In this document: positions 33,565 to 43,174 of the stretch, piece by piece
How the letters are laid out: each line of letters opens with the position of its first letter
Position numbering within the stretch: the stretch's first letter is position 1
NCBI RefSeq assembly: GCF_001046635.1
Contig: NZ_KQ130453.1
Location: forward strand, 191,001-255,000
Origin: Novosphingobium barchaimii LL02
GTDB lineage: Bacteria > Pseudomonadota > Alphaproteobacteria > Sphingomonadales > Sphingomonadaceae
Reading direction: 5' to 3'
Length of the DNA: 64,000 nt
Program-made: the position numbers and the translations under genes
The notes under the pieces: model-generated
Told to the model about the DNA's origin: nothing
Seen by the model: the letters and a program-made list of their open reading frames with translations, nothing else
The model's database searches: none

Positions 33565-34953
33565 ATGTATAGGATCGACCTTGGCGCCGCCCGACACACG
33601 TTCGCCAGCCTCGCCGCACTGCTTGCTGCGGCCAGTCCCGCGCGGTCCGGTGATGCGCTTGCCGGGCTGGCGGCGCGCAGCAACCTCGAACGCGTCGCTG
33701 CGCGCATGGTGCTGGCGGACCTGCCGCTCGCAGACCTGCTTACCGACGCTCTCGTCCCCTATGAAACGGACGAAGTGACGCGGCTGATTCTCGACGGCCA
33801 TGACGCTGCCGCCTTCGCCGCACTATCGCACCTCACCGTGGGGGAATTTCGAGAATGGCTGCTGACGGATACCACCAGCGGCGCATCTATCGCCGCCGTT
33901 AGCCCCGGCCTGACGCCCGAGATGGTGGCTGCCGTCTCCAAGCTCATGCGCAACCAGGATCTCATCGCGGTGGCGCGCAAGATCGAGGTGGTCACGCGCT
34001 TTCGCAACACGCTGGGCCTCAAGGGACGACTGGCGGTGCGGCTCCAGCCTAACCACCCGACCGACGACCCGCTGGGCATCGCCGCCGCCGTGCTCGACGG
34101 CCTGCTGATGGGCTGCGGAGACGCCGTGATCGGCATCAACCCCGCCAGCGACAGCGTGGATGCCGCCTGCACCTTGCTGCACATGCTCGATCAGGTGCGC
34201 CTTGCCCACGCCATCCCGGCGCAGACCTGCGTGCTAACCCACGTCACCAACACTCTCGCCGCGATCCAGCGCGGCGCGCCGGTCGACCTCGTGTTCCAGT
34301 CGATCGCCGGCAGCGAGGCGGCCAACCGCAGCTTCGGCATCGATCTGGCCATGCTGCGCGAGGCGCACGAGGCAGCCCTGTCGCTGAAGCGCGGTACCGT
34401 GGGACAGAACGTCATGTACTTCGAAACCGGGCAAGGCTCGGCGCTGTCGGCCAATGCCCACCACGGCGTCGACCAGCAGACGATGGAAGTGCGTGCCTAT
34501 GCCGTTGCGCGCGAATTCGCGCCGCTGCTGGTCAACACCGTGGTCGGCTTTATCGGCCCGGAATACCTCTACGACGGCAAGCAGATCATCCGCGCCGGGT
34601 TGGAGGACCACTTCTGCGGCAAGCTGATGGGCCTGCCGATGGGTTGCGACGTTTGCTACACCAACCACGCCGAAGCCGATCAGGACGACATGGACATCCT
34701 GCTGACACTGCTGGGCGTGGCCGGTGTCAACTTCGTAATGGGCGTACCCGGCGCCGACGACGTGATGCTGGGCTACCAGTCCACCAGCTTCCATGACGCG
34801 CTCTACGCCCGTGACACGCTGGGCCTGCGCCCCGCGCCCGAATTCGAAACATGGCTGGACGCAGTAGGCCTTCTCGACGACGCCGGCCGCATCCGCCCCG
34901 TCGATTTCGATCGTGCCCCAGCTTTGCTCGCGCTGCCCGAGGCGATCCGATGA
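33565..34953 (+). CDS. eutB: Ethanolamine ammonia-lyase large subunit
   Basis: 462 residues from ATG 33565, the usual EutB length. Family segments: ASPARSGDALAGLAA, RMVLADLPLADLL, MYFETGQGSALSANAHHGVDQQT, and MGLPMGCDVCYTNHAEADQDDMD. The adenosylcobalamin enzyme converts ethanolamine to acetaldehyde and ammonia. An open frame extends 77 codons upstream (from 33334) with gene-like composition but no resemblance to EutB; it is treated as non-coding or an unknown small gene. The eutC start overlaps its stop (ATGA). Confidence 0.95.
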   Translation: MYRIDLGAARHTFASLAALLAAASPARSGDALAGLAARSNLERVAARMVLADLPLADLLTDALVPYETDEVTRLILDGHDAAAFAALSHLTVGEFREWLLTDTTSGASIAAVSPGLTPEMVAAVSKLMRNQDLIAVARKIEVVTRFRNTLGLKGRLAVRLQPNHPTDDPLGIAAAVLDGLLMGCGDAVIGINPASDSVDAACTLLHMLDQVRLAHAIPAQTCVLTHVTNTLAAIQRGAPVDLVFQSIAGSEAANRSFGIDLAMLREAHEAALSLKRGTVGQNVMYFETGQGSALSANAHHGVDQQTMEVRAYAVAREFAPLLVNTVVGFIGPEYLYDGKQIIRAGLEDHFCGKLMGLPMGCDVCYTNHAEADQDDMDILLTLLGVAGVNFVMGVPGADDVMLGYQSTSFHDALYARDTLGLRPAPEFETWLDAVGLLDDAGRIRPVDFDRAPALLALPEAIR

Positions 34954-35699
34954 GCGACGTGCCCGATGTCCCCTCGTTGCGGCTGCGGCGCGCAACGCCT
35001 GCCCGCATCGGCCTAGGCCGCGCCGGGTCGGGCATACCGACCGCGCCGCTGCTGGAATTCCAGCTGGCCCATGCCCTCGCCCGGGACGCCGTGCAGACCC
35101 CGCTGGACGCCGATGCGCTGGCGGCAACGCTGGTGCGGGCCGGCTTGCCGCCACCGCTTATCCTGGCGACTGGCGCAGGAGACCGCACCACTTATCTTGC
35201 TCGGCCAGACCTTGGCCGCCGCCTCGACCACGCTTCACGCCAGCTGCTGGAAGATACCCCCGCGCCGCCGTGCGATGTCGCGGTGGTGATCGCCGACGGA
35301 CTTTCCGCCCCCGCCGTGGAAAGCCACGCGCCACCTCTCCTGCGCGCGTTGCAGACGCGGCTGGCGAACTGGAACTGGGCGCGCGTCAGTATCGTTCGGC
35401 AGGGCCGCGTCGCAGTGGGGGACGAGATCGGCGCGTTGTTATCGGCAGACCTGGTGCTGGTGCTGATCGGCGAGCGGCCCGGCCTCAGTTCTTCCGACAG
35501 CCTCGGCGCCTATCTAACCTGGGCCCCGGGCCCCGCCCGCTGCGATGCAGAGCGAAACTGCGTGTCCAACATCCGCCCGCCGCACGGCCTGACCCCGGAT
35601 CAGGCGGCAGACAAGCTTGCCTGGCTGATGACCCAGGCCCGCCGCCGCCGCCTCACCGGTACCGCCCTCAAGGATGAGCACACGGCCTTGCCCCCTTGA
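34950..35699 (+). CDS. eutC: Ethanolamine ammonia-lyase small subunit
   Basis: 249 residues, overlapping eutB by ATGA. Contains ARIGLGRAGSGIPTAPLLEFQLAHA, SRQLLEDTP, VVIADGLSA (B12-binding region), IGERPGLSSSDSLGAYLTW and CVSNIRPP, the typical EutC blocks. Forms the (alpha-beta) holoenzyme with EutB. No microcompartment shell genes, acetaldehyde dehydrogenase or permease are next to it, so this is the minimal two-gene nitrogen/carbon scavenging form. Confidence 0.95.
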   Translation: MSDVPDVPSLRLRRATPARIGLGRAGSGIPTAPLLEFQLAHALARDAVQTPLDADALAATLVRAGLPPPLILATGAGDRTTYLARPDLGRRLDHASRQLLEDTPAPPCDVAVVIADGLSAPAVESHAPPLLRALQTRLANWNWARVSIVRQGRVAVGDEIGALLSADLVLVLIGERPGLSSSDSLGAYLTWAPGPARCDAERNCVSNIRPPHGLTPDQAADKLAWLMTQARRRRLTGTALKDEHTALPP

Positions 35700-35860
35700 T
35701 GCGGATCGAGATCGCAACGCCGGGCCACATCTTTCATGCGGGCGTCCTCGACGGCAAGGTCGCAGCTGTCGTGCCGTGCAAGGCCAGCTTCTTACGCTGG
35801 CGGACGAAGTGGAAGGAGGGCCGCTTCGCGCCAAGCGGACCGCCGCGATGCCAAGGGTGA
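35699..35860 (+). CDS. Possible small ORF translationally coupled to eutC
   Basis: 53-codon frame whose ATG overlaps the eutC stop (TGATG), starting MRIEIATPGHIFHAGVLDGK and ending in a basic segment with RWRTKWKEG. The coupling and first 30 residues look coding, but no family is recognised and the C-terminus may be a frameshifted end of a longer gene. Confidence 0.3.
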   Translation: MRIEIATPGHIFHAGVLDGKVAAVVPCKASFLRWRTKWKEGRFAPSGPPRCQG

Positions 35861-36125
35861 CTACGACTGCACCTACCGAGGCGACGAGCATACTGTGGGT
35901 GATCAAGCGCAAGCAGGCGGGATAGCCTGGCACCAGAGTGTATTTGTAGGTCGTCAGCACCTTGGGCGGGGACAGCAGGGGGGGTAAGTGGGCGCCGTCA
36001 CAAAGTATCGGCCCAGTGGCGGGTGCCCGTCGCGGTATCTGTATGCGAGCCTGCGCAACCGTGGGGAGATCACCCGTTTGGCTGATGGGGGGCGGCAGTG
36101 GCACCGAGATCATCGGTCCAGCGCC

Positions 36126-37553
36126 TCAGCAAAGCGCATCGTACAGTTTCGGGGCAAGGTAGAGGCGGTGCGTGGCCCGTGTACAGGCCACATAGAGAAG
36201 GTTGACCTGCTGGTCAGCCTCGATGGCCTTGGTTGCATCCTTGAGGCGGCGTGCCGCGAGGTCGGCCGGATCCTCGAAATCGTCAAGGACGACGACGGTG
36301 TCGAATTCGCGCCCCTTGGCCTTGTGCGCGGTGGAAACGATTAGTGCGGCATCGCTCTCACGCTCGCGGTGCAGCGTGCCCAGGCGTGCCAAGATGCCGG
36401 GCAGGCGCTCGCCGTGACGGTCGACGATGTCGCGCAGGCGGCGTGCTTCGCCATCTCCGCGGTCGGCGGCATGGTCGAACAGCGCCCACGAGGTGAACCG
36501 CGCGACGCCGGGGTCAACAACCTGATGATGCCGGCGCTGGCGTAGCGCGAGGGCGGACGAAAGCTGACGTTGCAGGTCGGTGACGCCGCCGATCAGGTGA
36601 AAGGGCTGCTCGATGGCTGCAAGGCTCTCGAACAGGCGGGCATTGGTACGGGCGAGGATGGCGGTGCCCGGACGCGGTTGTAGCTTGCCAGCGTAGCGCA
36701 GGACCTGTGTTTCGCGGTCGGGGTTGCCGTGCAGCTTATGGCGCGGCGGTCTAGAACTGCGGCGCAGGATGCCGTTGGCCAGTGCAGCGACCTCGGGGCC
36801 AAAGCGCCAGCTTTGCGTCAATGGCATTTCGGCGGCGTCGAATTCGTCCATGGCGTCTACCGCGCCGCGAAAGCGGTAGATCGACTGGTATGGATCGCCG
36901 ACCACGATCGTCGGCAGCGCGGCCTTTTTTGCGATCGAGATGAGCACCGGGTTCAGGTCCTGGGCTTCGTCAAGCAGCAGGTATTTGAACCCGCCCTCAA
37001 TCTGGTGCCACAGTTCGAAAGCCTTGAGATAGGTGTCGTGGGTGATCGGCAGGTCGTGCTTATCGAATTTGAGCAGCTTCTTGACGATCTCGCGAGTCAT
37101 CCCGCGCACGGCCATCCTTTGCGACTTGACGGTGAGGTCGCAGTGGTCGGGGCGAATTTTCGAGCCGGCATCGATCAGAAAATTGTCGATCGTGCGCAGG
37201 ATCGCGGCGCGCACCTGCCAGTCGCTCAGGCCCGGAACCGGATCGATCACGGAAGTGAAGGCACGCAGATGCTCCTGTCGGTAGCGGGGGACCAGTTCCC
37301 CTTTGCGATTGCTTACATCGAGCGCCCGGTGCGCGAAGCTGTGCGCGGTGCGCGTCTCGATGATAGGTGCGAATTTCCGGCCCGCCTCGTTGGCGATGGC
37401 GCGGTTGAAGGCAAGGTAGAGCGCGCGTGCCGGCCAGCGCTTGCCGTAATGGACGAGCGTGGAGGTCTTGCCGCATCCGGCGCCGGCGGTGACTTTGATC
37501 GTATCGGTGGGCGACCGGTCGAGAATGGCTTGCTGCTCAGGCGTTGGTATCAT
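36126..37553 (-). CDS. UvrD/Rep-like DNA helicase (superfamily 1)
   Basis: 475 residues, shorter than UvrD (about 720). Q-motif region TPEQQAIL, Walker A GAGCGKT (24-30), motif Ia AFNRAIANEA, Walker B LLLDEAQD (195-199), motif III GDPYQSIYRFRGA, motif IV-like SWRFGPE, motif V STAHKAKGREF and motif VI VNLLYVACTRA. The large 1B/2B insertions are missing, resembling the compact FBH1-like group. An ATP-driven 3'-5' translocase in repair or recombination is expected; no nuclease domain. Stand-alone gene, with about 265 bp of no recognised gene before it (35861-36125). Confidence 0.9.
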   Translation of the reverse strand: MIPTPEQQAILDRSPTDTIKVTAGAGCGKTSTLVHYGKRWPARALYLAFNRAIANEAGRKFAPIIETRTAHSFAHRALDVSNRKGELVPRYRQEHLRAFTSVIDPVPGLSDWQVRAAILRTIDNFLIDAGSKIRPDHCDLTVKSQRMAVRGMTREIVKKLLKFDKHDLPITHDTYLKAFELWHQIEGGFKYLLLDEAQDLNPVLISIAKKAALPTIVVGDPYQSIYRFRGAVDAMDEFDAAEMPLTQSWRFGPEVAALANGILRRSSRPPRHKLHGNPDRETQVLRYAGKLQPRPGTAILARTNARLFESLAAIEQPFHLIGGVTDLQRQLSSALALRQRRHHQVVDPGVARFTSWALFDHAADRGDGEARRLRDIVDRHGERLPGILARLGTLHRERESDAALIVSTAHKAKGREFDTVVVLDDFEDPADLAARRLKDATKAIEADQQVNLLYVACTRATHRLYLAPKLYDALC

Positions 37554-37765
37554 CGCCGCCTGATCGCGAGGTGGGAGGGAGACGTCAAGCGGCCTCCATC
37601 TGCCCGGGCGTAGTGGCGATTGTCATGGGCTTCATGCGTGCCTAAGCTCGGTTTCGAAAGATGTGAGGGCATTGATGGCGATTGGTCGAGATACATTGCG
37701 TGCGCTGCTTCTAGCGTATTTCACACAGACAACTGGCATATGACCATGGGCACCGGGGTCGGCGA

Positions 37766-39334
37766 ATGACGCTGGAAGCACAGGCAAGAGCGGCGCTCAA
37801 ACGCGGCGACCTGCCGGCTGCCGCGGCTGCTGCGAAGGCGCTTGTCTTAAACAGCCCGGAGCAGCCGGCAGGCTTCTTTCTGCTTGGCGTTGTGGCTGCA
37901 GAGGCCGGGCAAATCGCGAAAGCAGTCCCTTTGATCGAAGCCGCCGTGGAACGCGGTCCAGAGGCAGAACATCTGGCCCAGCTTGCGAGGCTGCTTATTC
38001 TCCTGCGGCGGGATGGCGAGGCTGCCGATGCCGCGCGCCGGGCCATGGAACTTTCGCCCAGTGACGCGCTGACGCTGGATACCATCGGGTGTGTCCTGGC
38101 CCGACTGGGCAATCATGAAATGTCCGTTATTCCGTTTGGCGCAGCAGTGGCGGCCGAGCCGGACAATCTGGATTATCGCTACAATCTGGCTGCTGCCAGC
38201 GGCTTTACCGGACGGGTGGCGGATGCGCGTGCGCATTATGAGACCATCCTGGCAGCAGAGCCCGGGGATGCGCGCGTGCACTATGCGCTCGCCATTCTAT
38301 CTCGGCAGACGGCACGGGCTAACCATGTGTCGCGACTTGAAACGGCTTTGGCCGGTGCGCGGAGGCCCGAGGATGTGCTGCGCATCCGCTATGCCCTTGC
38401 GAAGGAGTTGGAGGACGTCGGCAATACCGCCGATGCTTTTCGGCACCTTTCTGCCGCAAATACCGCGCATAAGCAGGCGATCAGTTATGATTTCGCGCAG
38501 GACGCCGCGATTTTCGACGGAGTTGAGGCAATATTCGGTAACCCGGGCAATGCCCTTGTTACAGGGGTCGGACAGCTAGGCGCTGCGCCCATTTTCGTAG
38601 TGGGCATGCCGCGCACCGGCACCACTTTGGTCGATCGCATATTGTCCTCACACCGGGATGTAGAGGCGGCGGGGGAGCTTCAGGCCATGCCACTGGCGGT
38701 CAAGCAACTGGCGGGGACGCCATCACGCAGCGTCATCGACCCGGCTACGATCGCGGCGAGCGCAGATGTCGATCCTGCCATGATCGGGGAGGCCTATCTG
38801 GCGCGCGCGGCCCACTACCAGCGCTGCCACAAGGTGCGGTTCACGGATAAGTTGCCGGCCAACTTCCTGTACATCGGCCACATTGCCCGGGCGTTGCCCG
38901 ATGCCCGGATCGTCTGCCTGCGCCGGAACCCGGTGGATACAATCTGGAGCAACTACAAGAACCTCTTCGCCAGCCAGTCTGCCTATTACTCCTATTCCTA
39001 CGACCTCATGGATACGGCGCGCTACTATGCCCGCTTCGACCGGCTGATGGCTTTGTGGGAAGAGATTTTACCCGGCCGGGTGTTGCAACTGTCTTATGAA
39101 GCATTGGTCGCCGACCAGGAGGGCCAGACGCGGGGTCTGCTGGAGCATTGCGGGTTGGAGTGGGACGAGGCGTGCCTGTCGTTTCATGAAAACAGCGCGG
39201 CTGTGGCAACGCCCAGCGCGGCGCAGGTCCGCCGGCCGATCAATGCCGATGGCGTGGGGAAATGGCGATCTTATCAGGAGGCACTGGAGCCGGTGCGGGC
39301 TTGGTTGCAGGCACAGAACATCCAGACTGACTAG
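37766..39334 (+). CDS. TPR-repeat sulfotransferase
   Basis: 522 residues. Residues 1-240: tetratricopeptide-like helical repeats (for example LTLDTIGCVLARLGNHEMSV, LDYRYNLAAASGFTG). Residues about 270-520: sulfotransferase fold with the 5'-phosphosulfate loop FVVGMPRTGTTLVDRIL (near 278) and the 3'-phosphate motif RRNPVDTIWSNYKNLF. Transfers sulfate from PAPS to a carbohydrate, lipid or peptide acceptor; the TPR part probably binds the partner. Such TPR-sulfotransferases are common in sphingomonads, with unknown targets. A strong terminator follows. Confidence 0.9.
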   Translation: MTLEAQARAALKRGDLPAAAAAAKALVLNSPEQPAGFFLLGVVAAEAGQIAKAVPLIEAAVERGPEAEHLAQLARLLILLRRDGEAADAARRAMELSPSDALTLDTIGCVLARLGNHEMSVIPFGAAVAAEPDNLDYRYNLAAASGFTGRVADARAHYETILAAEPGDARVHYALAILSRQTARANHVSRLETALAGARRPEDVLRIRYALAKELEDVGNTADAFRHLSAANTAHKQAISYDFAQDAAIFDGVEAIFGNPGNALVTGVGQLGAAPIFVVGMPRTGTTLVDRILSSHRDVEAAGELQAMPLAVKQLAGTPSRSVIDPATIAASADVDPAMIGEAYLARAAHYQRCHKVRFTDKLPANFLYIGHIARALPDARIVCLRRNPVDTIWSNYKNLFASQSAYYSYSYDLMDTARYYARFDRLMALWEEILPGRVLQLSYEALVADQEGQTRGLLEHCGLEWDEACLSFHENSAAVATPSAAQVRRPINADGVGKWRSYQEALEPVRAWLQAQNIQTD

Positions 39335-39359
39335 CAGCGTCTTCCATAACGGAAGAGAA

Positions 39360-39398
39360 GCGCTTTCCCCTTGTCGGGAGAGCGCCTCTCTTCTTTGA
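39360..39398. terminator. Bidirectional intrinsic terminator
   Basis: Stem GCGCTTTCCC (39360-39369) with GGGAGAGCGC (39376-39385), one G-T pair, six-base loop; on the plus strand followed by CTCTCTTCTTT. Lies between the convergent sulfotransferase and receptor genes. Confidence 0.65.
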
Positions 39399-39407
39399 TC
39401 GCAGGTA

Positions 39408-41837
39408 TCAGTACTTGAAGCGGGCTTCGACGCCGAACGTACGCGGGTTCACGATCGTCTGGCGGTAGTAACGCACGGCAACACCGTCATTCACGCCGAT
39501 GCGTGAACGATCCTGTCCGACCGAGGCCACGGCGTATTTGTCGAAGATATTGTTCGCGAACAGGCTGATGCTGTACTTGTCGGTTTCATAGGCAAGCGTT
39601 GCGCGGTGCAGCACGTAGCTTGGAATCTTGTCGCCATAGCCCCGGTCCCAGCCGACCCGCGACACGACGTTGCCGCGGTAGGTTGTGGTCCAGTTGGCGA
39701 TCAGGTTTCCTTCCGTCATCGGCATGGTGTAAGTGACGCCAAGACTGCCGGAGTTCTTCGGTGAGCCGGGGAGGCGGTCACCGTCCAAGGCGTCGAGCTG
39801 GGTGAACTTACGCGGCAGGTTGGGATTAGCGTTCGACCTGTATGGGCCATAATATCCCGGGATCGTGCGGATGGTGATGATACCCGGTACGTCCTCCGTC
39901 AACTTGGCATCGGTGTAGGAATAGGTGCCCTGAATCGACAACTGGGGGACCGGCTTGAACTGGAATGAGGCTTCAAAACCCTGCGATTTGGCGGAGCCGC
40001 CATTCACGGTAATGCCGGTGGCGCCGTTGATGGTTGCGGAGTCTACCTGAATGCCCTGCCATTTGATCTGGTAGACGTCGAAATTGAAGGACAGCTTGCG
40101 GTCGAACAACTGCATTCGCATGCCGATTTCGGCGTTCTTCGTCTTGTCCGGGCCGTACATGAGTTCGTTCGGCAGCGCGCAGGCATTCTGCACTGTACTA
40201 AGGTCTGCCGGGCAGGGGCCGACGCGGTTTGGACCGCCGATACGATAACCTTTGCTGTAAGTGCCGTAGACCATAAGGTCCGGGGTGAAATTGTAGGACG
40301 TATTGAATTTCCAGACCCAGCCGTCCTGCTTGGCCGATCCGCCGGCGGCATCGACATCGTAGGGGCTCAGCGGATCGCCAAGCAGAGGCAGGACGATTCC
40401 GCCCTGGATATTGGACGAATACTTGAAATAGCGCGCGCCGCCGGTGACCTGCCACTGCGGCGTGACGCGGAAGGTGCCTTCGCCGAAGATGGCCTTCTCC
40501 GTCACCTTGGACTTGGTATAGCTGACGTATTCGAGGTCATCAGGGTTGTTTGGAACACCGTAAAAGTCCGAAAGGCCCGGGACGTGCTCGGCGTAGTCGT
40601 TGTGGTATTTCTGTTCGTTGTAGAAGCCGCCCAGAACCCAGCTGAATGGGCCGCCGTGGCGTGAAACCAGGCGAATTTCCTGGTTGAACTGCTTGCGACG
40701 GTTGTCAGTTTCGTTCCAGCTCGAAAACGCCGGGAACAGTTCGTAGTCGTAGTCCAGGTCTAGCAGCAGGTCGGTGTTGTCCGTCTGCGAACGCCCCCGG
40801 ACATTGGTATAGGCGCTTGTCGAGACGAGGTCTGCGATATCCGCGATGTTCGCGTTGATTTCCATGCTGGCAAGGTGAGCGCGGCGGTTGACCGGCTCGG
40901 CATAGCGGCTGGCGTTTTCGTACTTGCCCGTCCCCAGTACGCCGGCGCTGTTGGACTGGGCTCCATCGGTCTTGGTCCGCTGGAAGGCGTAAGTGAAGAT
41001 TACCTTGAGGTCTTCGGTGGTCTGGACGAGCAGTTGGTTGCGCGTGGTGAAGGTCTTCTCGAAGTTGAGATCCTCGCGCTTGTGCAGGTTGGCGGTGTAG
41101 TCCGCGCCGATCGGACGATCGGTGCCGCTGGGTTGGGGCGATGAAACGCCGGGCTGGTTGATGAGCAGCGGATAGTCGATGAAGCCGGGGTCGTAGTAAT
41201 AGCCGGTCGCCGAACGGAAGGCGATGTGATCCTTCACGATCGGAATGTTGATCATCCCGTCGACCTGATAGCCGGGTTTGCTGCCATGGTCCTTGCTATA
41301 GAAGCGGCCATGCATTTCGCCTTCGTATTCATCCACGTTCGGGCGGTTCGGGATATAACGGATCGCGCCTGCCAGCGTACCGAGGCCGTAGAGCGTACCT
41401 TGCGGACCGAGCAGCGTTTCCACGCGCGCGATGTCGAGCAGCTTGAAATCGTAGTAGAGCGGAACTTCACCCAGATAAACGCCAAGCGAGTCGTCGTAGC
41501 TGGCGCCATTGGAGCCCACGTCGGAAGCGTTTAGACCACGCAGCACGATTGATCCGGTTGAACCCGGCCCTGTGTCCGAAATCGTCATGCCGGGGGTGAA
41601 ATCGGCGAGATCGCGCACGTCGTCTATCCGCTGGCGAGCCAGTTCCTCGGAACCGATTGCCTGGATGTTGATCGGTGCATCCATGATCGTCGTGGTGCGG
41701 CGGGTTCCGGTCACGACGATGGCGTTGCCGTCATCGGAGACTGCGGCGTCCTGCGCCATTGCCGGCGTTACGAATGCTGTGCCCGTAAACACGGTCGCCG
41801 ATAACAGCCCCGCTCTCAGTTTTGCGCGATATGACAT
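39408..41837 (-). CDS. TonB-dependent outer membrane receptor
   Basis: 809 residues. GGGGAAAC precedes ATG 41837. Signal peptide ending AMAQ, TonB-box-like IVVTGTRR, plug with DVRDLADFTPGM, SIVLRGLNAS and VETLLGPQGTLYGLGTLAGAIRYIP, barrel ending EARFKY. Resembles the large receptor group beside catabolic genes in sphingomonads, for carbohydrates, terpenoids, steroids or other organics. It is 196 bp downstream of, and on the same strand as, the di-iron hydroxylase gene, so the two are likely expressed together. Substrate unknown. Confidence 0.9.
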   Translation of the reverse strand: MSYRAKLRAGLLSATVFTGTAFVTPAMAQDAAVSDDGNAIVVTGTRRTTTIMDAPINIQAIGSEELARQRIDDVRDLADFTPGMTISDTGPGSTGSIVLRGLNASDVGSNGASYDDSLGVYLGEVPLYYDFKLLDIARVETLLGPQGTLYGLGTLAGAIRYIPNRPNVDEYEGEMHGRFYSKDHGSKPGYQVDGMINIPIVKDHIAFRSATGYYYDPGFIDYPLLINQPGVSSPQPSGTDRPIGADYTANLHKREDLNFEKTFTTRNQLLVQTTEDLKVIFTYAFQRTKTDGAQSNSAGVLGTGKYENASRYAEPVNRRAHLASMEINANIADIADLVSTSAYTNVRGRSQTDNTDLLLDLDYDYELFPAFSSWNETDNRRKQFNQEIRLVSRHGGPFSWVLGGFYNEQKYHNDYAEHVPGLSDFYGVPNNPDDLEYVSYTKSKVTEKAIFGEGTFRVTPQWQVTGGARYFKYSSNIQGGIVLPLLGDPLSPYDVDAAGGSAKQDGWVWKFNTSYNFTPDLMVYGTYSKGYRIGGPNRVGPCPADLSTVQNACALPNELMYGPDKTKNAEIGMRMQLFDRKLSFNFDVYQIKWQGIQVDSATINGATGITVNGGSAKSQGFEASFQFKPVPQLSIQGTYSYTDAKLTEDVPGIITIRTIPGYYGPYRSNANPNLPRKFTQLDALDGDRLPGSPKNSGSLGVTYTMPMTEGNLIANWTTTYRGNVVSRVGWDRGYGDKIPSYVLHRATLAYETDKYSISLFANNIFDKYAVASVGQDRSRIGVNDGVAVRYYRQTIVNPRTFGVEARFKY

Positions 41838-42033
41838 ATGTTTCCCCGTTCATGGTTAAGGTTTTTGCCGCGCCTTGGACTGCTCCTGCCAGAAGCCGCA
41901 GGGCGTTTTGGCTTTTATCGATGCGCCGGCCATCGCTTGACGGATGTCTTGCAGGCGCACTTCTTGCTCTCGAGGTTCTCGGGAACTCGTCGAGATGGTT
42001 ACTCCATTGTTGATTTCGATTGTCCGCTGCGGA

Positions 42034-43050
42034 TCAGTGGGCGGCGGACACGTTATGCATTCGCCTGATCCTTGCGATCAGGGGTTGGAACGGGAACATG
42101 AACTGTTCCGGGATCGACAGTCTCTTGCACTCGTCCTGGCCGACGACGATTGCTTCGCCTTCGCGGTAGGTGCCGAAAACGCGGTCGATGACGATTAACG
42201 AATTGGCGTAGTTGCAACGGGTGCTTTCGTAGTCCGTCGAATGGTGCAGGCTGTGGTGTCTGATCGTTGTGAAAAAGAACGAATAGAATTTGGGTGGATC
42301 GGCGCGAACATTGGCGTGCGCAAAGGTCGACACCACGCTCAAGACGTTGAACGCGCAGAATTTTGCCGAAATAGGAAGATCGAAAAGCGCCAGTACGCTG
42401 AGGCTGATAAGGAACAACTCTATCGGATTGCCCACAGCGCCCTTCGCTGCATTGAGCTGCGTGATGTGATGATGCGGAGCGTGCGTCAGCCAGAACGGGG
42501 TCCAGTTATGCATCAGCCGGTGCATCCAGTACTGGCCGAACTCGATGATGAAGATCACGAGCGCGACCTGCACGATAAACGGCAGCTGCATCGCCCATTG
42601 CGTGGTGATGCCCAGCGATGTCTTGAAAGCGAGCAGGGGATCTTCCGCCAGCGTGGTAGAAACCCAGGAAATAACGGTGGAGCTCAAGACCACGTAGAAC
42701 AGATCCGTGGCAAATTCACTCTTGTTCATGCGCCAGACCGAATGTCGTTCATGAACCAATTCGAGCCCGAGGACGATCAGGGTGGTAAGTGATGAGGCGA
42801 GGATGATGGACCATCCATTGTCGACCCACGACTTCGGTAAATAGGCCCAAAACAGGACGACGACCGCCACGAAGGCAGGTGGGGCCAGGTTGAACAGACG
42901 GTTCTTCAGGGAGGCGCTGCTCTGAGCGTCCGTGATGGGCAGGCGTGAGAAGCCGTAGGCAGAGGCGCGTTTTGCGATGGAATGAGCAGCATCGGTGGCC
43001 GATTGCTCGTCACTCGAAAGAACCGCCTTGTCGACCGTCAGTTGTTCCAT
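42034..43050 (-). CDS. Membrane di-iron hydroxylase (sterol desaturase / fatty acid hydroxylase superfamily)
   Basis: 338 residues from ATG 43050 with GAGGGA upstream; the frame is open further to 43350 but without a start signal. Four or more hydrophobic segments (about 57-72, 82-98, 112-132, 155-172, 208-248) and three His boxes: His177-RLM-His181, HAPHHH (190-195) and His265-His-SLHH (to 270), which bind the two irons. Inner-membrane O2-dependent hydroxylase or desaturase; electron partner not in the window. An operator-like motif identical in layout to those of the guanidine operon lies about 100-125 bp upstream. Confidence 0.88.
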   Translation of the reverse strand: MEQLTVDKAVLSSDEQSATDAAHSIAKRASAYGFSRLPITDAQSSASLKNRLFNLAPPAFVAVVVLFWAYLPKSWVDNGWSIILASSLTTLIVLGLELVHERHSVWRMNKSEFATDLFYVVLSSTVISWVSTTLAEDPLLAFKTSLGITTQWAMQLPFIVQVALVIFIIEFGQYWMHRLMHNWTPFWLTHAPHHHITQLNAAKGAVGNPIELFLISLSVLALFDLPISAKFCAFNVLSVVSTFAHANVRADPPKFYSFFFTTIRHHSLHHSTDYESTRCNYANSLIVIDRVFGTYREGEAIVVGQDECKRLSIPEQFMFPFQPLIARIRRMHNVSAAH

Positions 43051-43148
43051 CGAAAATCCCTCATCCAAACCGGTGGACCGGTTGGCCACTACAGATTCTC
43101 TCCTCCTGTCTTCATCGCTCTGGCCGGCGACATGACATACGGTATGGA

Positions 43149-43174
43149 TATTACCTTTCTCGTCAAGAGTATTA
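43149..43174. promoter_or_regulatory. NikR-like operator motif, di-iron hydroxylase promoter
   Basis: TATTAC, 14 bp, GTATTA: one mismatch to the TATTAC-N14-GTAATA seen before the transporter operon and the second regulator. On the minus strand TTGACG within the spacer could be a -35 box for the hydroxylase gene. A further isolated half-site GGTAATA lies at 43299-43305. Confidence 0.5.

Noticed and set aside
35514-36113. Minus-strand frame with a hydrophobic stretch near eutC
   Set aside because: One hydrophobic segment (around SVGAVVVTLGIAAVRL) looks membrane-like, but the frame continues through eutC antisense and has no ribosome site or family; left out as probably chance.
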